Positions 33,102-42,358 are shown, numbered from the stretch's first letter. The stretch: 64,000 bases of DNA from Clostridium sp. D53t1_180928_C8 (GCF_015667795.1 NZ_JADPEL010000003.1:19851-83850); one strand, 5' to 3'. Notes: generated by a model not told the origin, from the sequence alone. Translations and numbers: made by a program.

Positions 33102-34241
33102 TTATCTTAATGCAGCGCCTGCGATAACCATCTTTTGAACTTCTGAAGTTCCTTCATAAATTTCAGTTATCTTAGCATCTCTCATCATTCTTTCTACTGG
33201 ATATTCCTTAGTATATCCATATCCTCCATGGATTTGAACAGCCTTAGTTGTCACATCCATAGCAACTTCAGCCGCAAATAATTTTGCTTTAGCAGCATCT
33301 ACAGAATATGGAATTTTGTTTTGTTTTGCCCATGCAGCTTTATATACTAATAATTTTGCAGCTTCAATTTTAGTTTCCATATCAGCTATCATCCATTGTA
33401 ATCCTTGGAATGCTGATAATGGTCTACCAAATTGTTTTCTTTCCTTCATATATTTAACAGCTTCTTCATAAGCTCCTTCTGCTATACCTAAAGCTTGAGC
33501 AGCTATACCAATTCTTCCTCCATCAAGAGTTTTCATTGCTATACCAAATCCTTTACCTTCTTTACCAATTAAGTTTTCCTTTGGTACTACACAGTTTTCA
33601 AATATAAGCTCTGTTGTAGAAGAAGCTCTAATTCCTAACTTATCTTCTTTCTTACCAATTGAGAATCCTGGGAAATCTTTTTCAACTATGAAAGCTGATA
33701 TTCCTCTAGTTCCTTGTGATTTATCAGTCATAGCAAATACTATGAAAGTATCTGCAACACCACCATTAGTAATGAATATTTTAGAACCATTTAAAATATA
33801 ATTATCTCCATCTAAAACTGCTGTAGTTTGTTGCCCTGCAGCATCAGTTCCTGCACCTGGTTCAGTTAAACCAAAAGCACCGATTTTTTCACCTTTTGCA
33901 AGTGGTACTAAGTATTTTTCCTTTTGAGCTGGTGTTCCATTTTCATAAATTAATGAAGCACAAAGTGAAGTATGAGCTGAAACTATAACCCCATGTGTTC
34001 CACAAGCCTTTGATAATTCTTCAACTGTGATGATATATGATAATACATCGCCTCCAGCACCTCCTAATTCCTTAGGGAATGGAATACCCATCATGCCTAG
34101 CTCTGCCATTTTCTTTACATTTTCCATTGGAAATCTTTCTGTTTCATCAATTTCAGCAGCTATTGGTTTTACTTCATTAACTGCAAATTCTCTAACCATT
34201 TGTCTTACTAACTCTTGTTCTCTAGTTAATCCAAAATTCAT
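33102..34241 (-). CDS. bcd: Butyryl-CoA dehydrogenase
   Basis: 379 residues. Acyl-CoA dehydrogenase of short-chain type. FAD/substrate signatures FGLTEPGAGTDAAGQ and QIHGGYGYTKEYPVERMMRD; catalytic Glu in ITEIYEGTSEVQK. Reduces crotonyl-CoA to butyryl-CoA with EtfAB. The 178-bp gap between crt and bcd is longer than elsewhere in the operon, but I see no terminator in it. Confidence 0.97.
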   Translation of the reverse strand: MNFGLTREQELVRQMVREFAVNEVKPIAAEIDETERFPMENVKKMAELGMMGIPFPKELGGAGGDVLSYIITVEELSKACGTHGVIVSAHTSLCASLIYENGTPAQKEKYLVPLAKGEKIGAFGLTEPGAGTDAAGQQTTAVLDGDNYILNGSKIFITNGGVADTFIVFAMTDKSQGTRGISAFIVEKDFPGFSIGKKEDKLGIRASSTTELIFENCVVPKENLIGKEGKGFGIAMKTLDGGRIGIAAQALGIAEGAYEEAVKYMKERKQFGRPLSAFQGLQWMIADMETKIEAAKLLVYKAAWAKQNKIPYSVDAAKAKLFAAEVAMDVTTKAVQIHGGYGYTKEYPVERMMRDAKITEIYEGTSEVQKMVIAGAALR

Positions 34242-34419
34242 TGCTTTTTACCTCCCTGCAATACCCTCTTTTATGTGTATAATTACAATTCCTAATTAGA
34301 AACCATCTTTTAATTTTTAATCATCGATGCAAGTTTTGCTAACTAAATTAATAATTTAGAGCTTAACTTATGTAAAACACACTCTATTTATATATTTAAA
34401 TTTTATTAAATAAACTATT

Positions 34420-35229
34420 TTACTTATTTTTAAAGTTTTTTGCTCTTCTTTCTAAGAAAGCAGCCATTCCTTCAACTTGATCCTCTGAATCAAAGCACTT
34501 TCCAAAATCCTCTGCTTCAACTTCTATTGCTTTATCTATATCTACTTGCATTCCTCTATTTATAGCATCCTTACAAAGCTTAACTGCTATTGGAGCATTA
34601 GCACAAATAGTAGATGCCATTTTTCTTGCTTCTTCCATCAAATTTTCTAATGGAACAACCTTATTAACTAATCCAATTCTTAAAGCTTCTTCAGCATTAA
34701 CCATTGAACAAGTATAAATTAATTCTTTAGCCTTACCTAATCCAACTATTCTAGGTAATCTTTGAGTTCCACCAAATCCTGGTGTAATTCCAAGTCCAGC
34801 TTCTGGTTGAGCAAATTTTGCCTTTTCTGATGCAATTCTTATATCACATGCCATTGCAAGCTCACATCCTCCACCTAATGCAAATCCAGAGATAGCTGCT
34901 ATAACAGGCTTGTCTAAATTTTCTAATCTTCTAAATACTTTATTACCTAAAAGTCCAAATTCTTCTCCAGCCTTAGAGTCTAAATCTTTCATTTCTGCTA
35001 TATCAGCTCCAGCAACAAAAGATTTTTCTCCAGAACCTGTAAGTATTACACAATAAACATTGCTATCATTTTCAATGTTTGTAATAGCTATATCTAAATC
35101 CTTTAAAGTTTCTGAATTTAAAGCATTTAATGCCTTTGGTCTATTTATTGTTATAATCGCTAAATTCCCATCCTTTTCAAGAGTTACATTTTTTAACTCT
35201 TCTTCCAAAATAACATTTTTGATTTCCAT
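34420..35229 (-). CDS. crt: 3-hydroxybutyryl-CoA dehydratase (crotonase)
   Basis: 269 residues from ATG 35229. GGGAGG lies 7 bp ahead of this ATG, so the longer frame from 35253 is rejected. Crotonase motifs: oxyanion-hole SFVAGADIAEMK and ALGGGCELAMACDIRIAS, acidic catalytic residues in PEAGLGITPGFGGTQRLPR. Dehydrates 3-hydroxybutyryl-CoA to crotonyl-CoA. First gene of the operon, preceded by a Rex box. Confidence 0.97.
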   Translation of the reverse strand: MEIKNVILEEELKNVTLEKDGNLAIITINRPKALNALNSETLKDLDIAITNIENDSNVYCVILTGSGEKSFVAGADIAEMKDLDSKAGEEFGLLGNKVFRRLENLDKPVIAAISGFALGGGCELAMACDIRIASEKAKFAQPEAGLGITPGFGGTQRLPRIVGLGKAKELIYTCSMVNAEEALRIGLVNKVVPLENLMEEARKMASTICANAPIAVKLCKDAINRGMQVDIDKAIEVEAEDFGKCFDSEDQVEGMAAFLERRAKNFKNK

Positions 35230-35277
35230 TAAAATTCCTCCCTTATATACCAATTAATCTCATAAATACCCATTTTA

Positions 35278-35295
35278 TTGTTAGATAATTAACAA
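35278..35295 (-). promoter_or_regulatory. Rex operator upstream of crt
   Basis: TTGTTAGATAATTAACAA matches the Rex consensus TTGTTAANNNNTTAACAA at all but one fixed base. It is 49 bp upstream of crt, and rex is the next gene upstream. Confidence 0.85.
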
Positions 35296-35510
35296 AGAAC
35301 CTTAAAAAAAACTCTCTTATTCCTTCTTCTTTGGTTAGAAGATTCTGAATAATCACAACCCACTTATAATTATAATATCTAAATTTATCATTTGCAATTA
35401 ATATTTTCTTAATTAGTATATAAATTACAATTTTTCAATGTATTTCTTAGAATACGTTTTCTTTTTCCTTTTTTTGTTCTTCTTTTTGATTGTTGAGTTA
35501 TTAACATTAT

Positions 35511-35547
35511 AAATAAAAATAGCTGTTGCAAATGCAACAGCTATTTT
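35511..35547 (-). terminator. rex terminator
   Basis: Perfect stem AAAATAGCTGTTGCA / TGCAACAGCTATTTT (overlapping the rex stop) followed by a T-rich run on the minus strand. Confidence 0.93.
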
Positions 35548-36175
35548 AACTATCTTTCATTAAATATACTAAAGTTAATAAACTTTCAGAAAGATGAACA
35601 TTTTCTACTTTAACGTCATCAGGAACAACTAAATCTACAGGTGCAAAATTCCAAATTCCCTTAATTCCACCCTTAACTAACATATCACAAACCTTTTGTG
35701 CGTTAATTCTAGGAACACATATAATTCCAATATCAATACTATTATCTTGTAAAAATTCAGCTAATGTATCTATATCTTTTATTTCAACATCCCTTATTCT
35801 CATTCCTACAAGCTTTGGATTAGCATCAAAAATACATTCAATAGATAAACCTAATTCTGAAAATCTATTATAATTAGCTATAGCCTGACCTAAATTACCT
35901 GCTCCAATTATTATTCCAGTATAATCTTTATCTAACCCTAAAATTAAACTTATTTGCTTATATAACTCTTTTACATTATATCCGTATCCTTGTTGTCCAA
36001 AATCTCCAAAATTATTTAAATCTTGTCTTATTTGAGAAGCTGTAAATCCAATTTTCTCTCCTAATTCTTTAGATGAAATTCTATCTACATCATTTCTCAT
36101 CAGCTCTTTCAAATATCTATGGTATTTTGGTAATCTTTTAATTACTGCCATAGAAACACTTTTCTTTTTCTCCAT
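35546..36175 (-). CDS. rex: Redox-sensing transcriptional repressor Rex
   Basis: 209 residues. N-terminal winged helix (SSKELGEKIGFTASQIRQDLNNFGDFGQQGYGY) and a C-terminal NAD(H)-binding Rossmann domain (GIIIGAGNLGQAIANY). It represses fermentation genes at low NADH/NAD ratio. The adjacent crt operon carries a Rex box. A structured RNA unit lies 216 bp upstream on the same strand. Confidence 0.97.
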   Translation of the reverse strand: MEKKKSVSMAVIKRLPKYHRYLKELMRNDVDRISSKELGEKIGFTASQIRQDLNNFGDFGQQGYGYNVKELYKQISLILGLDKDYTGIIIGAGNLGQAIANYNRFSELGLSIECIFDANPKLVGMRIRDVEIKDIDTLAEFLQDNSIDIGIICVPRINAQKVCDMLVKGGIKGIWNFAPVDLVVPDDVKVENVHLSESLLTLVYLMKDS

Positions 36176-36390
36176 AGTATATGAATCTCCTTAATACACT
36201 TCAATAATATTCCTATTCCAATCCAACTTTGATAATATAATAACATACTTTTCATTTTTTATCTATATTTTAATATATAAGTAAAATTTTTTTATTAAAA
36301 TATCCAAATTTAGTTTTTACTATTTTATTTAATTTTATTAATTTTTATATATGAAATTCTTTTAAAGATTAGTATTTATTTTTATAATTT

Positions 36391-36441
36391 AAAAAATAGA
36401 GACTTATGTATAACTTAGCAGATCAGTTATACATAAGTCTC
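36391..36441 (-). terminator. Terminator of the candidate structured RNA
   Basis: 17-bp perfect stem (GAGACTTATGTATAACT and complement, 36399-36415 and 36425-36441) followed by TATTTTTT on the minus strand. Confidence 0.92.
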
Positions 36442-36543
36442 ATATAGAAGCAAAGTCAGATATTATGGACTATCTGACCTATCTACAAGAGTCAAAATGA
36501 TCTTGTATGCTACGCCCTTACGCCTAAAATGTTCTCGACTTAT
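36391..36543 (-). ncRNA. Candidate riboswitch or small RNA between cadA and rex
   Basis: A free-standing unit starts about 7 bp after a consensus promoter and ends in a strong terminator, about 150 nt in all. The 5' end ATAAGTC (36537-36543) can pair with GACTTAT (36433-36439), which is also the 5' arm of the terminator; the terminator's 3' arm carries a second ATAAGTC. The two pairings are exclusive, the hallmark of an ON-type transcriptional switch. Inside are hairpins ACAAGA/TCTTGT and GTCAGATA/TATCTGAC and a conserved-looking single-stranded block AGGCGTAAGGGCGTAGCAT. I cannot assign it to a family. A metal-sensing NiCo/czcD-type aptamer is one candidate because of the multi-helix junction and the neighbouring metal genes. 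Confidence 0.65.
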
Positions 36544-36546
36544 CTT

Positions 36547-36575
36547 ATTATAATCAAGGTAATATTCTTTGTCAA
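36547..36575 (-). promoter_or_regulatory. Promoter of the candidate structured RNA
   Basis: TTGACA (36570-36575) and TATAAT (36547-36552), both perfect, 17-bp spacer on the minus strand. It begins directly at the cadA stop codon. Confidence 0.9.
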
Positions 36576-36578
36576 TAT

Positions 36579-38792
36579 TTATCGAATTATTCTCATTGAA
36601 TTTAAAACAGCTATTAACGTTACCCCTACGTCAGCAAAAACAGCAGCCCACATATTTGTTAACCCCAACACAACTAATATCATTACTATAACCTTAACAA
36701 CTAATGAAAATATGATATTTTGCCATAGTATTTTATTAGTTCTTCTGGATACTCTTATAGCTTCTGCTATTGCTTCAACTTTATCTTTCATTAAAACAAC
36801 ATCAGCTGCTTCGATAGCCGCATCTGAACCTATACCACCCATAGCTACACCTATATCAGCTCTCGCTAAGACAGGTGCATCATTTATTCCATCACCAACA
36901 AATAGAACTTTTCCTTTTGTATCACTTTTATCTAATATATCTTCTACTTTACTCACCTTATCTCCTGGTAAAAGTTCTGAATATACTTCATCAATTCCTA
37001 TTGCTTTTGCTACTTTTTCTGCAACTGCCTTATTATCACCTGTAAGCATTACAGTTTTCTTTATTCCAGCATTCTTTAAATCGCGTAATGCTACCTCTAC
37101 ATTTTCTTTTATTTCATCTGAAATAACTATATTACCTTTATACTCTCCATTGATAGCAACATGAACTATTGTCCCTATAGAATCTATTTCATCAAATTCT
37201 ATATTATTAACTTTCATTAATTTAACATTACCAAGTAATATATCATCACCCTTTATAGTAACTTCTATTCCATGACCGGAAATTTCTTTATAATCTTTTA
37301 TTTCTTCTTTATTTATTTCTTTTCCATAAGCTTTTGCTATTGAAATTGCAATTGGATGATTTGAATGTGATTCTCCCATAGCTGTAACTTCTAATAACTC
37401 TTCTTTACTTATATTTTTAGGATTTATTTCAGTTACATTAAATACACCTTTTGTTAAAGTACCTGTTTTATCAAATACTACTATTTCACTATCCTTAAGA
37501 GCTTCTAAATAGTTTCCACCTTTAACTAATATACCTTTTTTAGAAGCTGCTCCAATTCCTGAGAAAAATCCTAACGGAATTGAAACTACCAATGCACATG
37601 GACAAGAAACAACTAGTAATGATAATGCTCTATATATCCATACTGAAAAAGTTTCTCCTGAAATCAATAATGGAGGTATAATTGCAACTAATACTGCAAT
37701 TATAACAACTATAGGTGTATATACTTTTGAAAACTTAGTTATAAACTTCTCTGTTGGTGCTTTCTTATTTGAAGCATTTTCAACTAATTCTAATATTCTA
37801 GAAACTGTTGATTCTCCAAATTCCTTATTTACCTTAACTTTTAAAACACCATTATTATTTATTGCACCTGATAGTATATCATCACCAACTGTAATTTCAC
37901 GTGGTACTGATTCTCCTGTTAATGCAGAAGTATCTATAAAACTTCTTCCATCTAAAACAACACCATCTAGTGGAATTCTTTCACCTGGTTTAATAATAAT
38001 AACTTCATCTATAGCTACATTTTGTGGATCTACCTTTATCTCTTCACCATTTCTTAGAACATTAGCATAATCTGCTCTTATATTCATAAGAGAAGATATA
38101 GATTTTCTTGATTTACTTACAGCATATCCTTGGAACATTTCCCCTACCTGATAAAATAGCATAACTGCAACGGCCTCTGGATATTCCCCAATAAAGAACG
38201 CCCCCAATGTTGCAATACTCATTAAGAAGTTTTCATCAAATATTTCACCTCTAGAAATATTTTTTATAGCAGTCCAAAGCACTTCCCCACCAATAACTAA
38301 ATAACTAGATATAAATAATAGTACAGATAGTAAATTTTCATTTCCCTTATAAAGTAATGCAATAATATAAATAATAGTCCCAACTATCAACATTAAATTA
38401 TCTTTTATATATCCTACTATTCCCTCATTATTATCCTTAACTTCATGACTATGATCATGACCATAATCATGTTCATGACTATGAGTATTTTCATTATGAG
38501 ATGAATGATTATCAGAACAACAACGGCTCTTACATAACTCTTGATTAATTTTTATTTTTTTGCCTTCTACTTTTTCCTGAACATTTACATGTGGCTCTAG
38601 CTTTTTTACTATTGATTTTATTTCATTTATTATTTCTTCCCTCAAATTTTCTTCGTGAGCTTCTACTGTTAATACAGATGTTGAAAAATTAACGGTTGCT
38701 TCTTTAACTCCATTTATTTTATTAACCTTACTTTCTATTTTGTTAGCACAATTAGCACAATTTAATCCATCTAAAACTAATTTAATCTCCAT
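36579..38792 (-). CDS. cadA: Heavy-metal-exporting P1B-type ATPase (Cd/Zn/Pb type, CadA-like)
   Basis: 737 residues. N-terminal HMA domain with GLNCANCANKIE. A Cys/His-rich linker follows (about 88-125: CKSRCCSDNHSSHNENTHSH and more His pairs). Membrane CPC motif VVSCPCALVVS, phosphorylation site FDKTGTLTKG, HP motif near GESHSNHPIAI, hinge GDGINDAPVLARADIG. CPC plus the C-terminal DVGVTLIAVLNSMR fits Zn/Cd/Pb exporters (P1B-2). It lies 31 bp after the ArsR-type regulator, one operon. Confidence 0.93.
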   Translation of the reverse strand: MEIKLVLDGLNCANCANKIESKVNKINGVKEATVNFSTSVLTVEAHEENLREEIINEIKSIVKKLEPHVNVQEKVEGKKIKINQELCKSRCCSDNHSSHNENTHSHEHDYGHDHSHEVKDNNEGIVGYIKDNLMLIVGTIIYIIALLYKGNENLLSVLLFISSYLVIGGEVLWTAIKNISRGEIFDENFLMSIATLGAFFIGEYPEAVAVMLFYQVGEMFQGYAVSKSRKSISSLMNIRADYANVLRNGEEIKVDPQNVAIDEVIIIKPGERIPLDGVVLDGRSFIDTSALTGESVPREITVGDDILSGAINNNGVLKVKVNKEFGESTVSRILELVENASNKKAPTEKFITKFSKVYTPIVVIIAVLVAIIPPLLISGETFSVWIYRALSLLVVSCPCALVVSIPLGFFSGIGAASKKGILVKGGNYLEALKDSEIVVFDKTGTLTKGVFNVTEINPKNISKEELLEVTAMGESHSNHPIAISIAKAYGKEINKEEIKDYKEISGHGIEVTIKGDDILLGNVKLMKVNNIEFDEIDSIGTIVHVAINGEYKGNIVISDEIKENVEVALRDLKNAGIKKTVMLTGDNKAVAEKVAKAIGIDEVYSELLPGDKVSKVEDILDKSDTKGKVLFVGDGINDAPVLARADIGVAMGGIGSDAAIEAADVVLMKDKVEAIAEAIRVSRRTNKILWQNIIFSLVVKVIVMILVVLGLTNMWAAVFADVGVTLIAVLNSMRIIR

Positions 38793-38823
38793 ACCTATCC
38801 TCCTATTTATTTTTTAGTCATAT

Positions 38824-39192
38824 CTATTCAGTGATATGTTTTAATCCTTCATCAAATATATGCTTAATATGTTCATCATCTAGAGAATAATAAATTATCT
38901 TTCCAGCTCTTCTAAACTTAACAAGTCTTGCTGATTTTAAAACCCTTAATTGATGTGATATTGCTGATTGACTAACATTTAATAATGCTGATAAATCACA
39001 TACACACATCTCTTCTTCAAATAATGCGCAAAGTATTTTTATTCTTGTACTATCTCCAAAAACCTTAAATAACTCAGCTAAATCATATAATGTTTCTTCT
39101 TGTGGTAAACTATCCTTAACTTTTGCTACTATATCTCCATGTATTACGTTACAGCAACATCTTTCTACTTTATTATCATTATTATTTTCCAT
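38824..39192 (-). CDS. cadC: ArsR/SmtB-family metal-responsive repressor (CadC-like)
   Basis: 122 residues. N-terminal metal-ligand cysteines ERCCCNVIH and the alpha3 motif MCVCDLSALLNVSQSAISHQLRVLK (ELCVCDL-type, two Cys) match the CadC alpha3N site for Cd/Pb/Zn. The winged helix ends RRAGKIIYYSLDDEHI with possible alpha5 His ligands. Autoregulated through the palindrome upstream, and co-transcribed with cadA. Confidence 0.92.
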   Translation of the reverse strand: MENNNDNKVERCCCNVIHGDIVAKVKDSLPQEETLYDLAELFKVFGDSTRIKILCALFEEEMCVCDLSALLNVSQSAISHQLRVLKSARLVKFRRAGKIIYYSLDDEHIKHIFDEGLKHITE

Positions 39193-39262
39193 GTCCTATT
39201 CACTCCTATTATAAGTATTATTTGCATTTATAGTTATAATTATATTTTTAATACCTTTAATG

Positions 39263-39288
39263 AACATATGAATAATTGTTCATATGTT
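39263..39288 (-). promoter_or_regulatory. CadC operator
   Basis: AACATATGAA - TAATTG - TTCATATGTT, perfect 10-bp arms with 6-bp spacer, 71 bp before the cadC start. ArsR-family sites typically have this ATATGAA core. Confidence 0.85.
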
Positions 39289-39365
39289 ATATTGTTATTA
39301 TATGCTTATCCTACTAAATTAGTCAACATTATTTTCCCAAATAATTCTTTTTTTATTTTTTTAAT

Positions 39366-39414
39366 AATAAAACCGTCTAAATTATTTTTATATAAAATTT
39401 TAATCTAGACGGTT
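39366..39414 (-). terminator. Terminator of the P-type ATPase gene
   Basis: AACCGTCTA / TAGACGGTT arms, with weaker AT pairing inside, followed by TTTTATTATT on the minus strand. Confidence 0.8.
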
Positions 39415-39433
39415 AATTATTATTTTTTAATGA

Positions 39434-42100
39434 TTATGCTATATTTTTTAAATTATCTTCAAACTTACCTGAAGAGTTCTTTTTTGATTTTCTACTCTCT
39501 ATTAATTCATTTATAATTTTAATAAATTGAATTATTAAAGTTGGTACAAATGCCAATATATATATTGCTACATATTGATTTAACCTTAAGTTCTCTACTT
39601 CAAATAATCCTTGAAGAAATGGTATAAATAGAACAGCATTTAATAATACTAAACCTATTCCAAATGCATACCAAACATATTTATTAGAGAATATACCTAA
39701 TTTAAATATTGACCCCTTACCTCTGCAATTAAACCCATGAAACAATCTAGCTAAACAAAGTGTTGCAAATGCCATCGTTGAAGCTGTTAAAGGAGTTTTC
39801 ATTGGATTTCCTGCATAAAAAGCAATTATAGTAAACATACCAATTAATAATCCTTCTAATCCTAATCCAAATAGAAAGTTCTTATTTAAAATAGATTCGT
39901 TTTTACTTCTTGGTTTATCCTTTAATAAATCTCTATTAGATTCCTCCATACCTATAGCTATGGCAGGTAAACTATCTGTTAAAAGATTTATAAATAGTAA
40001 GTGTACAGCTGCAAAAGGCATTGGTAATGCCATGATTGAAGAGTATAGTACTGCTATTATTCCTGAAGTATTACCTGATAATAAAAATTTTATAGAATTT
40101 TTTATATTGCTATAAATACTCCTACCATTAGATACTGATTTTACTATTGTTGCAAAATTATCATCTGTTAAAATTACTGAAGCTGCATCCTTAGAAACTT
40201 CTGTACCTGTTATACCCATCGCTATACCTATGTCTGCTTGCTTTAATGCTGGGGCATCATTTACACCATCACCTGTCATAGCAACTATTTGTCCCTTTTC
40301 CTGCCATGCTCTTACTATTCTAATTTTATGCTCTGGAGATACTCTCGCATAAACAGATATATGTTCGATATTTTCCTTTAGTTCCTCATCTGACATTTTA
40401 TCTATTTCTAATCCTTCGATTGCTCTGTCTCCATCTCTTAGTATTCCTATTTCCTTAGCTATAGCTGACGCTGTTATCTTGTGATCACCAGTAATCATTA
40501 TTGGTTTTATACCAGCCATTATACAATCTTCAACAGCTTGTTTACTTTCTTCTCTTGGTGGATCAATCATTGAAATTAGCCCTATAAAAGTATAGCTATA
40601 TTCATCATCTAAAGTTAATTCTTTAATCTCATCTAATTCTTTATATGCAAATGATAATACTCTTAATCCTGACTCTGACAACCTCCTATTAACATCTAAT
40701 ATTTCTGATTTATCACTATTAGTTAATTCTCTAACACCATCTGAAGTCATTATAAATTTAACTCTATCTAAAATAACATCCAAAGCGCCTTTAGTAAACA
40801 TTACATTTTTATTATCAATTTTATGCAATGTACTCATTAGTTTTCTATCAGAATCAAATGGAATTTCAGCTAATCTCTTATATTCATTTCTTAATTCCAA
40901 TTCATTTATTAAAGTATCGTGTCCTAAGTTTACTAATGCAACTTCTGTTGGATCTCCAATTTCTTTTCCATCAATGGAAGTTGAATCATTACATAAAATA
41001 GAGTTTTTAACTAAATATTCTTGAACTTTATTATCTAATGAAACTTCACAGCCATTAATTAATTTACCATCAACATATATTTTTCTAACAGTCATTTTAT
41101 TTTGAGTTAAGGTACCTGTTTTATCTGAACATATTATAGAAACTGACCCTAAACCTTCAACTGCTCTAAGTTTTTTAATTATTGCATTTTCCTTAGCCAT
41201 CTTTTGAGTTCCTAATGCTAAAACAATAGTAACTATAGAACTTAAAGCCTCTGGAATAGCAGCAACTGCTAAAGCAACAGCAAACATTAATGAATCAAGA
41301 ACTGGCATATTTCTATATAAAGATAATCCAAATACAATTGCACATATAATTAATATTATAATAGCAAGCTTTTTACTAAAATCGTCTAAGCTAACTTGAA
41401 GTGGAGTTTTCTTTTCTTGAGTTTCTTCCATAAGAGTAGCTATTTTACCTATTTCAGTTTTCATTCCTGTACTTGTAACAGTTACTAAAGCTCTACCATA
41501 GGTTACTAATGAACCAGAGAACACCATATTTTTTTGATCTCCTAATGCTACCTCTTCACTATCTATCTTATCAATGATTTTATCTACACTTAAAGACTCT
41601 CCTGTAAGTGAACTTTCATTTACTTGTAAAGAATAACTTTCAATTATCCTACCATCAGCAATTATTAAATCTCCAGCTTCTAAAACTAAAATATCACCTG
41701 GTACCACATCTCTTGATTGAATTTCTATCTTTTTACCATCTCTTATTACCTTTGCACAGGGTGCTGATAAAGCCTTTAATGAATCTAAAGATTGCTCTGC
41801 CTTAAAATGCTGAACTGTACCTAATATAGCATTTAAAATTATTACAGTAAAAATAACAATAGTACTTTCTACATTGTTACTTAGCATAGAAATTATTCCT
41901 GCTGCAATTAAAATGAATATTAATAAATCCTTAAATTGACTAAAGAATACTTGTAGTATACTTTTCTTCTTTTTTTGATTCAATTCATTGAACCCATATG
42001 AGTCCAAATTCTCCTTTGCTTGTTCATTACTTAATCCCTCTTTTGATACATTAAAGCCCTTTAATGTATCTTCTACAGTTTTACAAAAATACTTTTCCAT
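39434..42100 (-). CDS. P2-type cation-transporting ATPase (Ca/Mn type)
   Basis: 888 residues. Actuator LTGES, M4 motif VAAIPEALSSIVTIVLA (PEAL-type, Ca-like ion site), phosphorylation site ICSDKTGTLTQNKMT, nucleotide domain MFTKGALDVIL, hinge MTGDGVNDAPALKQADIGIAMG, and a full C-terminal cation ATPase domain. Ten membrane helices are expected. Sequence alone says Ca2+-type. The yybP-ykoY leader upstream argues that manganese export is its role, or one of its roles. Confidence 0.93.
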   Translation of the reverse strand: MEKYFCKTVEDTLKGFNVSKEGLSNEQAKENLDSYGFNELNQKKKKSILQVFFSQFKDLLIFILIAAGIISMLSNNVESTIVIFTVIILNAILGTVQHFKAEQSLDSLKALSAPCAKVIRDGKKIEIQSRDVVPGDILVLEAGDLIIADGRIIESYSLQVNESSLTGESLSVDKIIDKIDSEEVALGDQKNMVFSGSLVTYGRALVTVTSTGMKTEIGKIATLMEETQEKKTPLQVSLDDFSKKLAIIILIICAIVFGLSLYRNMPVLDSLMFAVALAVAAIPEALSSIVTIVLALGTQKMAKENAIIKKLRAVEGLGSVSIICSDKTGTLTQNKMTVRKIYVDGKLINGCEVSLDNKVQEYLVKNSILCNDSTSIDGKEIGDPTEVALVNLGHDTLINELELRNEYKRLAEIPFDSDRKLMSTLHKIDNKNVMFTKGALDVILDRVKFIMTSDGVRELTNSDKSEILDVNRRLSESGLRVLSFAYKELDEIKELTLDDEYSYTFIGLISMIDPPREESKQAVEDCIMAGIKPIMITGDHKITASAIAKEIGILRDGDRAIEGLEIDKMSDEELKENIEHISVYARVSPEHKIRIVRAWQEKGQIVAMTGDGVNDAPALKQADIGIAMGITGTEVSKDAASVILTDDNFATIVKSVSNGRSIYSNIKNSIKFLLSGNTSGIIAVLYSSIMALPMPFAAVHLLFINLLTDSLPAIAIGMEESNRDLLKDKPRSKNESILNKNFLFGLGLEGLLIGMFTIIAFYAGNPMKTPLTASTMAFATLCLARLFHGFNCRGKGSIFKLGIFSNKYVWYAFGIGLVLLNAVLFIPFLQGLFEVENLRLNQYVAIYILAFVPTLIIQFIKIINELIESRKSKKNSSGKFEDNLKNIA

Positions 42101-42161
42101 AAAATCCTCCTTACTTTAAATAATAAATTTTATAACTTGGAAAACTTTTTTATTTATTAAT

Positions 42162-42229
42162 AAAAAAGAGACCCTTAATATAATCCTCAAACTTAAGTAA
42201 AATAACTTAAGGATTATATTAAAAGTCTC
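42162..42229 (-). terminator. Expression-platform terminator of the Mn riboswitch
   Basis: Long hairpin (AGACTTTTAATATAATCCTTAAGT against its near-complement) followed by TTTTTTATT on the minus strand. It shares the ACGAGAC strand with the aptamer. Confidence 0.88.
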
Positions 42230-42302
42230 GTAACCAAAATGGTATATAACACCAGGCATAAACCGCGATTGTTGATGCTATATTTTTTACTACTCCCCTT
42301 TA
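42225..42302 (-). promoter_or_regulatory. yybP-ykoY manganese riboswitch
   Basis: Minus-strand leader AAAGGGGAGTAG, then ATCAACAATCGCGG, TGCCTGG and a closing ACGAGAC: the conserved L1/L3 elements of the yybP-ykoY class, which binds Mn2+ and relieves termination. It precedes the P-type ATPase. Confidence 0.88.
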
Positions 42303-42329
42303 ATAGAGATATTTTGTTTTATAGGAGTT

Positions 42330-42358
42330 ATTATATGCCAACAAATTTAATTTGTCAA
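42330..42358 (-). promoter_or_regulatory. Promoter of the Mn riboswitch transcript
   Basis: TTGACA (42353-42358), 17 bp, TATAAT (42330-42335) on the minus strand. Confidence 0.82.

Noticed and set aside
35296-35345. Possible T-box or leader hairpin before crt
   Set aside because: No specifier loop, no T-box sequence, no terminator; only the Rex box can be supported.
36529-37164. 211-codon plus-strand ORF opposite cadA
   Set aside because: Low-complexity antisense shadow of cadA, also overlapping the RNA promoter.
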